DNA of 27,648 nt, from NCBI GenBank assembly GCA_002811675.1, contig PDIM01000054.1, positions 160,625 to 188,272 of the forward strand. The letters are read 5' to 3'. This DNA comes from Ichthyosporea sp. XGB-2017a. Its lineage: Eukaryota > Opisthokonta > Ichthyosporea. Shown one piece after another: positions 1 through 10,300 of this stretch. Below the pieces are notes generated by a model. The model saw nothing but the letters and a program-made list of their open reading frames with translations, was not told the DNA's origin and made no database searches. A program made the translations under genes and the position numbers. Position 1 is the first letter of the stretch. The number at the start of each line of letters is the position of its first letter.

Positions 1-61
1 GGTATTCGAATCCTGTAGTATTTATTTCAATTAGATCTCTCTAAATTGGAATCCAAGAGCA

Positions 62-2374
62 ATGTCAAGTAGTAATCGTCATCGTCCCAGACCCAAAAAT
101 GATCTTCTGGATATAGCAGAGCGTATAGAAGCAATCACTTCCTCATCAGCTCACACCAATGACACTCAAAAAGCCGCCCTGTCTGCCCAAATAGCACCCA
201 TCCTTGCAGAGATAAAGCCCCTCCTGGACGAGGCTCTGTTTAATCCATACAAGTATAACCAAATCCTGGAAGAGCTGTGGGAGTACGGCTTGATTCATCT
301 CGCGCTGGACACTCTGCGGCTATATCATGTGGACAATGGGAAGGATTCATCCCCAAATGGGGCCCCTTGTCGGGTCCTGGAGCTGTGTTTCTCTCAGTCA
401 CACTGGAGAATTGCAGCTAGCCTGGTGGATATTGTTCACAAATGGTCTGTTGGACCAAATGTGAAGGAAAGCGACGTCCTCGAACTGCAAACCATACAAG
501 TGCTGTTAAGATTTGCGGTTGATTTGTTCGTGGGGTACGCCAAAGCGAAATCTTCGAATACTAATAGTAGCAACGCTGGAGGGCAGCGCAGAAGAATTTC
601 CGCAGGTGCAGATTCGTTTATGCGAGATGCAAAAGAGTCACGGTGTTTGTCAGAGTGTCTGTTGTCTGTACTGGGGAGTATACGAAAGATGTGTCTGAAA
701 TCAGCAGTGTATGGCGCAGTGGCACTTGGGGACAAGGATGAATATCTCAGCCTGACACTTCTTCTGCGGTACTGTGGGGAGGTGTTTGATCACACTAATA
801 ATAATAATCATAGTTTTATGAGTAGCCGCAGCTATCAGAGTAATCATGAGGTGGAGATTGCCCTGGCAGTGATGGGTATCGTGGACGCGACCTTGTTCGA
901 TGAGAATAGTAAGGGTGAGCCCTTTGCGGATAACTTTTATGCGTTTGTCGACAATAGGGAGATGATTGGGAGGATTTTGCCCTTTATTCATGTGTCATCG
1001 GAGGCGTTTGATGTTGGGGTGGCGGTGGAGGTGGTTTCTCTGTTGCATCGACTGGTGCAGACGTATGGAGAAGTGATGTGTACGTGCCTGAATCAAATGG
1101 CTGATAACGGGTTTTATGTGATTGAAGACTTGGAGAAGCTTGGGTTGCGGTTGTCTGGGAAGGATGGGTATGGCGGAGGAAAAGTACCGGATATTGGGCA
1201 TCCCGAGCATGTGTTGGGTTTGTTGCAAAAGCTAAAGGCAAATAATGCATCGGAAGAATATTCTCGAAAACAATATCGTTCTGCGGCCGTGATTCAAAGT
1301 GTTTGGAGGGGCAAACGTGACCGAGAAAGGCTGAATTCACTTTCCAAGGTCATTCAAAGGGTTGTTGACGGTTTTAGGAAGAAAAGAAGAAAGTCTATTA
1401 ACGAGAGAAAAAAGTCGCATTATCAGGAAACGGCTCTATTGGAAGAAGAGCGGTCAAAAAGGTCAAGCCGTCTTTCCTACAAAGAAAAGCAACTGGAATT
1501 GCTTGCCAGTCTCCCCGCGGATAAGGTGGAAATATATTTGGAGCGAAAGAAAATGGAAGCAATTATCAAAGCCCAGGCGTGCTTCAGGGGGTTTCTTGTT
1601 CGCAAGCGAATGCCACAGCTGCGAGAAGCTGCCAAAAGGGAGGAGTCTGCTAGGCTTATTCAAGCACGGTACAAGCAGCATAAATACTTTAGAGATAAAA
1701 ATGCGCGCAAGAGAATGGCGATGAAAAGGCAAATGGCGCTAGAAGCAGAAATAACTGCCAGTAAGTATGATGCAGAGGCATTGCTGAAGCTGACTGATTT
1801 GAAGCGCATCGAATTGCAGGCGAAAATTGTCGCGGACCGAAGAAAGTTCATGGCAACAGTAACTAACCGCAAGCGAACTCCTGAAGAAATTAATGCGTCT
1901 TACAGAGAAGCTCAAAAGTTACTAGGGGAATATTCTAGCAAAACAAATAACTTTTCAAATGAAAGCACTTTACGCCGGATCGAGCTGCTTCTCAAGACTG
2001 AAAATGACTTTAACCTTCTCCTGGAAAATCCACCTCTCACAGAGGCCAGCAATGAAGTAATAAGCAAGCATTTTATTAAATCCGCCCCTTTGAAGAAAGC
2101 TGCTGCTGAAAACCATATAAAAGATCTTCGCACTGCGAGCACGCCTTGGTGGCGCAGACTGGAAGAAGATGAAGACATATTAACTTCAGATTTGCGAAGA
2201 TGCGAATTGAAGGCCGAACTGATTGATCCGCTTATTGTGATCAAAGGGGAAGAAAAGCTTGAATTTGAAATTGAAAATGAGAATTTACAGGCCATGGCTA
2301 CGCACGCTGATAGTGACATCAGTCCCCAGAAAGAGACAATTAATGAAAATCCTGTTCCAGTGGAGGGCCGATGA
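62..2374 (+). CDS. IQCB1: IQ-motif protein, nephrocystin-5 / IQCB1 homologue
   Basis: A 770-residue protein. Residues about 1-400 are alpha-helical, matching the helical N-terminal half of the family. Four IQ-type calmodulin-binding motifs follow: about 405-428 (AAVIQSVWRGKRDRER), 432-448, 498-520 (IIKAQACFRGFLVRKR) and 530-550 (ARLIQARYKQHKYF). The C-terminus has LTDLKRIELQ and, at about 694-702, TPWWRRLEE. These align in order with LTDARRVELK and APWWKKLGEE near the C-terminus of human IQCB1, which is what separates this call from a generic IQ protein. In animals IQCB1 sits at the distal centriole and ciliary transition zone, binds calmodulin and CEP290, and supports BBSome integrity. The protein is longer than human IQCB1 (about 598 aa), mainly through loops and an acidic tail. 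The ATG at 62 is the first in the frame, with only 61 bp visible upstream. Family assignment is from recognised motifs, not a search; the ciliary role is inferred. Confidence 0.85.
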   Translation: MSSSNRHRPRPKNDLLDIAERIEAITSSSAHTNDTQKAALSAQIAPILAEIKPLLDEALFNPYKYNQILEELWEYGLIHLALDTLRLYHVDNGKDSSPNGAPCRVLELCFSQSHWRIAASLVDIVHKWSVGPNVKESDVLELQTIQVLLRFAVDLFVGYAKAKSSNTNSSNAGGQRRRISAGADSFMRDAKESRCLSECLLSVLGSIRKMCLKSAVYGAVALGDKDEYLSLTLLLRYCGEVFDHTNNNNHSFMSSRSYQSNHEVEIALAVMGIVDATLFDENSKGEPFADNFYAFVDNREMIGRILPFIHVSSEAFDVGVAVEVVSLLHRLVQTYGEVMCTCLNQMADNGFYVIEDLEKLGLRLSGKDGYGGGKVPDIGHPEHVLGLLQKLKANNASEEYSRKQYRSAAVIQSVWRGKRDRERLNSLSKVIQRVVDGFRKKRRKSINERKKSHYQETALLEEERSKRSSRLSYKEKQLELLASLPADKVEIYLERKKMEAIIKAQACFRGFLVRKRMPQLREAAKREESARLIQARYKQHKYFRDKNARKRMAMKRQMALEAEITASKYDAEALLKLTDLKRIELQAKIVADRRKFMATVTNRKRTPEEINASYREAQKLLGEYSSKTNNFSNESTLRRIELLLKTENDFNLLLENPPLTEASNEVISKHFIKSAPLKKAAAENHIKDLRTASTPWWRRLEEDEDILTSDLRRCELKAELIDPLIVIKGEEKLEFEIENENLQAMATHADSDISPQKETINENPVPVEGR

Positions 2375-2404
2375 CCAATCAATTGCCAAGTACATCGCAC
2401 AATT
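2375..2404. other. 30-bp gap between convergent stop codons
   Basis: Only 30 bp separate the TGA of the IQCB1-like gene from the TGA of the WDR37-like gene. No AATAAA for either gene lies inside. The first AATAAA on the plus strand is at 2589-2594, within WDR37 intron 3. The first on the minus strand corresponds to TTTATT at 2072-2077, inside the IQCB1-like coding region. If these are used, the two mRNAs overlap as antisense 3' ends. Confidence 0.6.
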
Positions 2405-4993
2405 TCAGGCAATATTGGTCATATCCCATTTAAGTATCAAAGAGTCAAAGCTACTTGACACCAAAACTTTATCATCATAGCACCATGCGACAGAAGATAC
2501 CATACTGTGATGTGTCTTTTGGTGTGAAAATCAAGACAAACAAAGAAGTTCAAAATAAGGTCGAACATTTCTTTTACAAAGCAAGAGCAATAAACAGAAT
2601 GAGGTCTCGATGACTTACCTGTGGACAAGTTGACACTCGCGAGCCATTTAAAGAATGTATTCTGATGCGACAATCATCCAAAGGAAGGGCAAGCAAATTC
2701 CCATCATTTGACAGCGCCAATCTTTCAAAACAAAACAGTAGCTACAGAGATTATTACCTTGAAATTATTTGTTCAAAAGGTTAGAAAAACAGCACTACCG
2801 ATAAAAACATACCTATTAACTTTAGACGACAGACGAATAGTCATTAAAGCAGAGCTCATATTTTTCAAGTCCCAGACTTTGACAGTTCGGTCATCGCCTC
2901 CACTAATAACTAAATTTCTACTTTCTGAGAATATAGCAGTCCGAACAGTTCTACACGAAAGAAACGCAAAAAAAAGTAAGCAGATGTTCGTGATAGGGTT
3001 GAAGAGCAAACAAAATGACTTACTGCGAATGTCCTTGGAACACGTTAACTGAGTACTGTGATGGAATTCGGAAATCCCACAATCGAAATGTTGAGTCTTC
3101 AGACGTTGAAGTGGCTAGCTGTTCACTTTTATGCACATTTACATTCGTAATTTCTTCATCATGTCCGATAAGTGTCTGAATGCAACTACCACTTTCACAA
3201 TCCCAAAGTTTTACACTTCGATCCCAAGCCCCCGTGATGACTTTTTCCCCAGAAGAGTTCCATTCAGCGGCACTTATCACATCTTCATGCCCCCTCAGGA
3301 TCATAGTTGGGGATGTGATGAACTGTGCGGCATTCCATAAAGAAGAAGAGCTGTTTGTACTTTGCACTGGCCACGAGTTTTCTTTTTCACTTCCACCATC
3401 CCCCTCCCCACTTTCTTTAAAACCTTTACGAGGGGCAGGACAATTAAGCCCAGTCTGTTTCTCCTTCTGTTCAGCTTTCCCCCTTCTTCCAACACTTGGG
3501 ACTTTTTCTTTAGAGCCATTGCAATTAATATCATCCCCATTGACAGACCCAGAGAATAAAGAAGGAACACTTCGCTGTCGAACAAACATGCTCCCCTGGC
3601 TCGATTGCCCTCCGTGGTTTGTACTACTCAAAGGTCTCCCAAAGCCTAAGGATAAATCATCAAGAGATCGATTGGGCAACTTGTCACTGCCAAGAGTGCC
3701 CCTCACCCCACCTGGTTCCCAAGATGATTCAACAGCGGCTGTTAACGATGGAATCCTCCACAAATGACAAGTCCCATCACCAGAAGAGGTACAAACTGTT
3801 CGTGTACGATTGCAGCTAGGATGAAATCGTACAGAATTAACTGATCCTTTGTGTCCCACATAATTAAACACAACATTCATCTTCTCCATATCCCATATCC
3901 GTGCAGTCTGATCCGCCGAGCAGCTAGCCAGGAAATTAGGCAACTTCTTCGAATAAGACACCTCCCATACACCATCCCGATGTCCCATAAGCTTCCCTTC
4001 ACAAGCACAATTCTGCTGACGGAAGGCAGAGGCAAACTTGGCAGAGGCAGTTGTCGCTGCTACCAAGGTCCTCGACATCAAGCTCGTCCCTCCGCCCAAA
4101 GAAGAGCGGCGTCGAGAGGATGAAGACGTCGAAGGAGGTCCATTACTATCTCTCATTTTTCTCTGTTTTCGATTTCCATCGACAACTCCCGCACCCTCGC
4201 CGGCAGTTTTATCACCGCCCCCATTGATTCCTTCCTGTACACTCGCCCTTCTTCCACTGCCACTTGCCAGATTGATCCCTGCTGCCCCTACAGTTGAACT
4301 GCCCCCTTCCCCGGACTTGCTTACAAGCCTTTCATTTGCGACTTTCAATTGTTCCCGGAGTTCCTCATTCTCCGTAGTGAGTCGTGCAAACTCTGCTTCG
4401 ATTCTTTCAAATATCAGATGGATATCACCCAATCCCAACTCACTTCCACCAGATACCTCACCCACAATCCCAGCTAGGCCCCCTCCACCACTGCCACCAG
4501 CAGCACTCCTCTTACTATCACCAACAGAAGAGGAACCCTTCCCCGGAGCAGCCGCTGTTGCCGTGGCTTTCTTACTCCTCTTAGAAGAGGCAGACTGCCA
4601 CAGAGACTGCATAGTCCTCATAGTCGTCATTGATCCCGACTGTTTACTTTTCTTTTTCTTCTTTGCCACCCCAGAAGAAAACGAAGGAGCGGCTTGGGGT
4701 GGAAGAAGAGGAGGTGGTGGTGGAGGAGGCGGAGGGACAGGGGGCTGATCTCCTCCTGCCTCCTTCTCGTTCCAGTCATCGCCAGACCCTCTTCCAAGTA
4801 CAGAGTCATGATCTACCAAACCATTCAACCCGTCCTGTTCTTCCCCGCTAACTTCAATTGATCCTTTACATTCATCCTTTCCCTCTTTTTTTTCCGAAGA
4901 CAAAAAACCCTTCCTTGTTCCCTCATTTTCACCTTGCTTGGAGTTCGTACAACTACTTTGTTTACCATTCCTATCTACATCTCCTTTATCCAT
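2405..4993 (-). CDS. WDR37: WD40-repeat protein, WDR37 homologue (4 exons)
   Basis: Reconstructed as complement(2405..2515, 2619..2721, 2813..2950, 3024..4993): 2,322 nt, 773 aa. Order: a low-complexity N-terminus with a proline run (about 85-99); a short coiled coil at about 189-225 ([20 protein letters not shown]) matching the human WDR37 segment [20 protein letters not shown]; then seven WD blades from about 331. Diagnostic matches are [36 protein letters not shown] and [13 protein letters not shown]. The last blades come from exons 2-4 and end KWDMTNIA. In animals WDR37 forms a stable complex with PACS1/PACS2 trafficking adaptors. About 140 Ser/Gly-rich residues (414-555) are inserted between blades 2 and 3, where human WDR37 has only a short acidic loop. 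ATG 4993 is preceded by an in-frame TAG seven codons upstream. The stop lies 30 bp from that of the convergent IQCB1-like gene. Confidence 0.9.
2516..2618 (-). other. Intron 3 of the WDR37-like gene
   Basis: 103-nt intron with donor GTAAGT after TTGTCCACAG. The acceptor is placed at CACCAAAAG (phase 0), giving [15 protein letters not shown] nearby alternative AG (CATCACAG) would shift the frame and stop early, so it is rejected. The donor is secure; the acceptor is supported by the frame and by the conserved MV-x3-AW block. Confidence 0.85.
2722..2812 (-). other. Intron 2 of the WDR37-like gene
   Basis: 91-nt intron with donor GTATGT after GTTAATAG and acceptor TTTTGAAAG. It splits an arginine codon (AG/A). 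Splicing yields [20 protein letters not shown], matching the human blade INR...IALPHDNR. Confidence 0.9.
2951..3023 (-). other. Intron 1 of the WDR37-like gene
   Basis: 73-nt intron. On the minus strand exon 1 ends GGACATTCGCA, followed by donor GTAAGT. The acceptor TTTCGTGTAG precedes AACTGTTCGG. Removal joins FQGHSQ to TVRTAIF, aligning with FQGHTDTVTSAVF of human WDR37, and restores the open frame. Confidence 0.92.
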
Positions 4994-5339
4994 TCTAGTA
5001 ATCTCTTTCCTCTATCTACAATAAATCAAAAGACAGAATCCCAATCCCAATTACAATTACAATTTCAATTCACTTTTCCTTCCTTTTTCTTCTTCTTTTC
5101 CTTTCTTTTGTTTCAAATCTCTGGTCGACCTCGAAATTAAAAAATAAAAAATAAAAATAAAAAAAACAGGTTTGTCCGGACTTTTTTTTTTTTTTAAAGC
5201 ACATTTTTTTTTTTTTTTTTTTTTTTTTAAGACATCCAACTGTCTTTTAAAACGATTTGCTATTCTGATTTGTTCTTTTAGGTGCGCTTAAACCATTTAA
5301 GAGAGATAGTCAGAACGACTTGCAAATTCTTTTTGAAGG
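4994..5339. promoter_or_regulatory. Divergent intergenic region between the WDR37-like gene and the giant myosin-like gene
   Basis: 346 bp without a plausible gene. It holds a CT-rich stretch (about 5080-5110), an A-rich tract (about 5137-5166), T14 (5182-5195) and T25 (5204-5228). Both 5' ends must be served from here, so it must contain two promoters or one bidirectional promoter. I see no convincing TATA box. The half nearest the myosin-like gene probably belongs to its 5'UTR intron. Confidence 0.6.
5170..5281 (+). other. Probable 5'UTR intron of the giant myosin-like gene
   Basis: Donor-like CAG/GTTTGT begins at 5170. A branch-like TTCTGAT and pyrimidine tract lead to TTGTTCTTTTAG ending at 5281. 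The length of 112 nt fits the other introns here. The exon side, 5282-5339, contains no ATG and has an in-frame TAA at 5289, so the intron would be untranslated and 5340 would be the first ATG. The acceptor looks good; the donor is less certain. Confidence 0.4.
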
Positions 5340-7370
5340 ATGCCAAAAAATATATTTGACCTTTACCCTGTTGGGCAAAAGGTGTGGATTAGAGACGACG
5401 TTTACGGTTATGTGAGCGGCACAGTAATTAAAAATGTGAACGACAGTGTTACCGCACGGGTGGATAGGGAGCAGTCCCTGATTCCAGAGTTAGGAGGGAT
5501 GGAACCACGCAGCATTGAATTTCATGATCGGAATGCAATGCCCCATCTGAGTGCTTTAGAAGAAACACATGAGACCAATGATCTGACATTGTTGAAACCG
5601 TGCAATGAGCCAGAGGTGCTGAACTGTTTGGATCAGAGATTTAACTGTGGGAAGTTTTATACACTTGTGGGGACGGTATTGATTTCGTTTCAGCCATATG
5701 AGAAACAGGAAGATGCCGGGAAGAGGGTAGCCGACCTGGAAAACTATAAGAAACTTATACACAATCATCCTCCGCATCCTCTGACAATAGTAGCAAAAGC
5801 ATTATATGGACTGGAATATCACAAGCAAAAGCAGGTTATTGTAGTAATGGGCGCCAAAGGAAGCGGAAAGACGGCAATGTGTAAGGAATTGCTTTCGTCA
5901 AAGAGCAAACACTCTCATGTGTTTACACTGCTAGACGCGTTTTTGTGCGCGCGAACGGCAGACAATGTCAATAGCAGCCAATGTGCACAAATTGCAGACG
6001 TATCCCTGCAGCCTGGAAATCAAGATAAACTGAAAGTTCAAATTTATGGCTTGCAGACCTCGAGAGTATTTTCCTTTGGGGAACATGAAAGGAATTTCAA
6101 CGTGTTTTATCAGTTGTGCAATGGTGTTAATCATGAACTGAATGAAATTTTAAAGCTAAAGCACCCAAAGGAATTTAACTATACCAATCAAGGTGTTCAA
6201 GGGAATGGGGGAATGGTGGCTGATGAAGACATGTACGTTGCTGCCATCGAGGCATTTGAAGCACTCGGATTTGATGGGAATGATCTCATCAACATTTTTA
6301 AGATACTCTCTGCAATACTGCATATTGGAGACATACAACCCCAAGAAGAGAATGATCCATCCTTACTAATTGTGTGCGAGTTGCTGGGGTTGGACACCAA
6401 AATATTTTATTCGCTGTTGAACTCGAAAGCTATTTCAACGCGCACCGAGCAGTTTGTGAGTCAACTTAGTGCGATGGAGAGTCGCACGTTGATGAACAGC
6501 ATGTCCGGGGCACTGTACAAAGCTTTGTGTCAGTGGATCATTGATCGAATGAATTGTAGTGATGATTGCATGTTAGCGGATAAAACAATAACCGTAGTGG
6601 ATGCAATGGGTTTTGAAAAGGCGGAATTAAATACTTTGGGCCATTTATATTGCAATTATATGAACGAAAAATTTCAAAAATATTTTACAGACTCCATCTA
6701 TGGCATACAAAAGATATACGGCAAAGAAGAGATTGGGTGGAAAGAGTTAGATCTAAAAGACAATAGTGAGATTGTTAATCTCTTTGAGGCCAAGATTTTT
6801 CGCACTTTTGAAAACAATGCGGATGCTGTTGGAATGGATTTAGTAAAGTCACTGCAAAAGGGGCTTGGCAAGAAAATGTTTAGCGGAAAGTATTTGACGG
6901 TGACTCACTTTAAAAGAGAGACTGTTTCTTATGACTTTGTTTCTTGCAAAAATACTTCTGTATCCAAAGACATGCTGAAATTACTGCAAAGTGGCAAAAA
7001 TAATAATGACCTACTGAAAAAATTAAAATTTAAGGCCGAAGATAGTGATCCTTTTCCGTTTGATCAGCTAAGCACAAAAAATGTGCAGTTTATTCGCTGT
7101 ATCGCGGCCAATGGAAAACAAGCAAGCTACCCATTTGACCGTAAGTTCGTATTATCGCAGCTAAAGGCGTGCAATATGATGGAGACAGTGAAAATTAGCA
7201 CCAAAGGGTTCCCGTTTATGTTTTACTATTCGGATATCATGGAGCGATACCCTCGATCCTTTGGTGGCATTACAAGTAGTATCAAAAGCGCTGTTGTTAA
7301 ATTTCTCAAGTCAAAGTTGAAAGCTACAGAATACAAGGCGGGCAAAGCTTTGGTGTTTCTGAAATACTCA
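5340..7370 (+). other. Degenerate myosin motor domain
   Basis: Residues 1 to about 677. Comparison with canonical motors: GESGAGKT is here GAKGSGKT (Walker lysine and threonine kept); NPxxEAFGNAKT is TLLDAFLCART; NxNSSRFGK is NVNSSQCAQ; DIxGFE is DAMGFE; the actin-side HFVRCIxPN is QFIRCIAAN; and the SH1-helix glycine of CNGVLE is replaced in ACNMME. Loop 2 and the actin-binding helix-loop-helix are short. The motor is therefore structurally recognisable but biochemically altered. Confidence 0.85.
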
Positions 7371-10300
7371 GCACTCATGCAGCTTGATAACGGCTACGAA
7401 AACGTTGTACACACAGCGGCTTCTTCTCTGCAAAACTACCTTAGAAGTTATAGTACTCGCTTGAACTACCAGAAGCAGAAAAAAGCTTGCTTGAATATTC
7501 AGCGTTGGTATCGGGGATCTGTAGCGGTACGTGCGTATGCTAAAACGAAAGAGGCGGCGATTTCTTTGCAATCATTTTATAGAATGCATCAAAAACAGAA
7601 GGAATTCAAACAAACAAAATTGGTTATTTTACGAATTCAGGCCTATACGCGTCGTTGGCTAGCACTAGTAAGAGTCAAGAAAATGAAAGAGGAATATGAT
7701 CTTAAGTACAGAAACAAAATAGTCAATGCGGCCATTATTTCCATCCAGGCCTGGTTTCGCGGATGCCAAGACAGGATCCGCGTTAAGCATTTAAGATTTC
7801 AGTACAATTTAGACTACAAAGAGCGGCAACTAGCCATGAAGGACATGTTGTTAGAGCAGCAAGTTAAGCAGCTAAAGGAAGAACGTGACGAGTCAAGGAG
7901 TCAATTTGAACAACTGTCAAACTACAGTGTCGGGCTACACGAAGCCAACATTGAGCTACGACTGAATATGAACTTGATATCAGAGGCTATGGAAGATGCC
8001 TTTGAAATGAAGTACAGAACAGAACTAGAAGCAAATGAATTACAGGGACTATATCTCCACGAACTTAACGAAAAGGCCGAATGGGTAGCAAAATACACGG
8101 AAGCTGTTAAAAATAACGAGCGGGCGGGTGAATTAGAGCAAAAATTGCGTGAGCGAATATCTACACTGGAAAATAGACTTTTGGATGAAATTGACTACGG
8201 TCATGCTTTGGAAGAAAAAGTCGAGGAAGAAATGGATGAGCGCCATTTTGGAGTAGAAGAGAGCAAATCGGCGCTAGAACTTCTAGCTATGAAGACTGAT
8301 GAATGCTATCGGGTTAAATCGTTACTGCAGATGAAGAAAAGTAGTTTCGAAGTGGCACTATCTTCACACGAGGAATTAATGAAGGGAATGAATCAACAGA
8401 TAGACGACTTGAAGAGGTCTTTAAATGAGGCAAAAAGTGAATATAGAGCTGCAAGGGAGGAGGTACAAACATTAAGAGGGGAGGAAGTGGATTTACGTGA
8501 CATGATCGATTCACTCAAAGAGGAACTTGTAAGAAGTAAGGGTCAGCAGGCAAATGAATACTTAAACAATGTCACAGCCATGCAAAAGACCCTTCAAGAA
8601 ACTAGGGAAGAGCTATCGGAATTAGCAAACGAAGCCGAGAAAAAGCAAAAGTGGCTTGAAGATGAGTTACAAACGGAAAAAAGTTCTAGCGATCAAAAAC
8701 TCTGTATAGAAAAAGAAAATGTAAAGGTGTTAAAATCGGAAATGAAGACTTTACAAGAAAATTGGGAAAAAACCAAAAATGATTTGAACGACGCGATTTC
8801 CTCGTTTAGAGAGCGTGAAAGAAGTTTGCAAGATACAATTGCTAAAAAAGACAGCTTGTTTCAAGCCGAGGTAGGCAGTTATCAAAAACAAATAAGTTCA
8901 CTTCGGGAAAGGTATGGAACTGTATTGATGGAAAAGGAAGCATCACACAGAGACCTTCAAAAATGTATATTTGAGCACAATCTGGCCATTAAGGAAAAGG
9001 AGTCACAACTAGAGAACTTGCAGGATCAAATGGATCGCAAAAGGAGTGAAAATTTGGATCAACAGTTTCGAGAAGAGTTTTTGTCAGCCGAAAGCAATAA
9101 CCGTAATTTTAATGATAATGGTTGCTCTCAAGAGGTTGAGGATATTTTTTCATTTATGTCACATGTCATGGAAGAGAATCATGTTCTTTCCTTGGAAGCT
9201 AGGGCAGGCCCCACAGTGGCCTTTGTCAAAGAAGAAGAAGGACTAGATGCAAGTATCAACGAGCAATGTAGCCTAAAAAGCCTCGGTGAACGTATTGCTT
9301 CGCTTACATTATCAAACAACAAAGTTGTAAGAGAAAATGATATCTTGCAAAAGGGACTTCAGTCTCAATTAATTGTAATTGAGGAACTGAAAGAGGAATC
9401 AAAATTAGCAAAAAATCAAGCTCTAGAGTTGGAAGATTCTAAGAGTCATCTTCAAGAGCGTCTGAGTAAAGCAGAGTCCGACAATGCAAGTAGTAGACAT
9501 ATTATTGAAAAACTAAATGGGGATTGTACAGTACTTAGAGAGGAGCGGGAAGCATCGGATGAAAAGTTCTTATCAGAATTGGAAAACAAACAAGAAGAAA
9601 TAGAATATCTAAAAGGGGAAATTGAGTTAAAGGTGTCCGATGTATCAGGGTTGAAGATGGAGTTAAAAGGCGTAAGCACAATTGCTGAGAATTCTGAAGG
9701 TCGAATAGAAGACTTGATAAAGGAGCGCGACTTTCTTCTGGGGAGTTTTCAGGCTCAGTTGAAAGATATTGAAAATTTTACCCAGACTTTAAGAGAAAAA
9801 GAGCAGCACATTGCGGCGTACGCTACTGACAGTGAAAAGCTAAAAAGCAACCTAGCCAGCTCTGAAATTGAGATAGAAAATGCAAATGCAAGCTTGAAAG
9901 AGTTGCGAAAGGAAAATGGCCATTTGCTCTCACTCGTGGATCAGCTGGAAGCTGAAAGGAATACAATAAGCAATACACTAACTAGCACTCAGACGGCTGC
10001 TGAAGAAGTTAAATCAGACTTTAACAGTCTTGCAAAAGAAAACCAAGAAACAAAAATCTGTTTGGAAAAAGAAAAAGCCAAAGTAACAGAGCTAGAAATT
10101 GAAAGCTCAAAGGACAAATCTTGTTTGAGCATTTTAGAGAAACAAGTGGAAAAGAACAACTCGGATCATACTTTGTTGCTTGAAAAATGTAACAGAATAG
10201 AAAAGATGAACGAAGAATTATCTGAAAAGGTGTCCGCTATGACTGTGAACAACAAGCTCCTCACCATCGAAGTTGAAAACAAAGCAAGTCTTCTCGCAAG

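Noticed and set aside
2437-2673. Short minus-strand ORF starting near WDR37 exon 3
   Set aside because: It reads through intron 3 in a different frame from the blades. The spliced frame explains the conserved residues.
3180-3767. 195-aa plus-strand ORF opposite WD40 blades and the insert
   Set aside because: No recognisable domain; it is the reverse complement of a well-supported WD40 coding region.
4038-4748. 236-aa plus-strand ORF antisense to WDR37-like exon 1
   Set aside because: Low-complexity Ser/Pro/Phe/Leu sequence that mirrors the Gly/Ser/Pro-rich N-terminus on the opposite strand. The minus strand has clear homology.
5182-5228. T14/T25 tracts as the poly(A) tail of an inverted retrotransposon
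   Set aside because: No target-site duplication, no element body and no reverse transcriptase sequence nearby. A polypyrimidine-rich intron explains them better.
5340-7370. Motor domain as a decaying pseudogene
   Set aside because: The frame is open for 6,768 codons with no stop or frameshift, and structural motifs remain. Loss of catalytic residues without loss of frame fits a changed function better.
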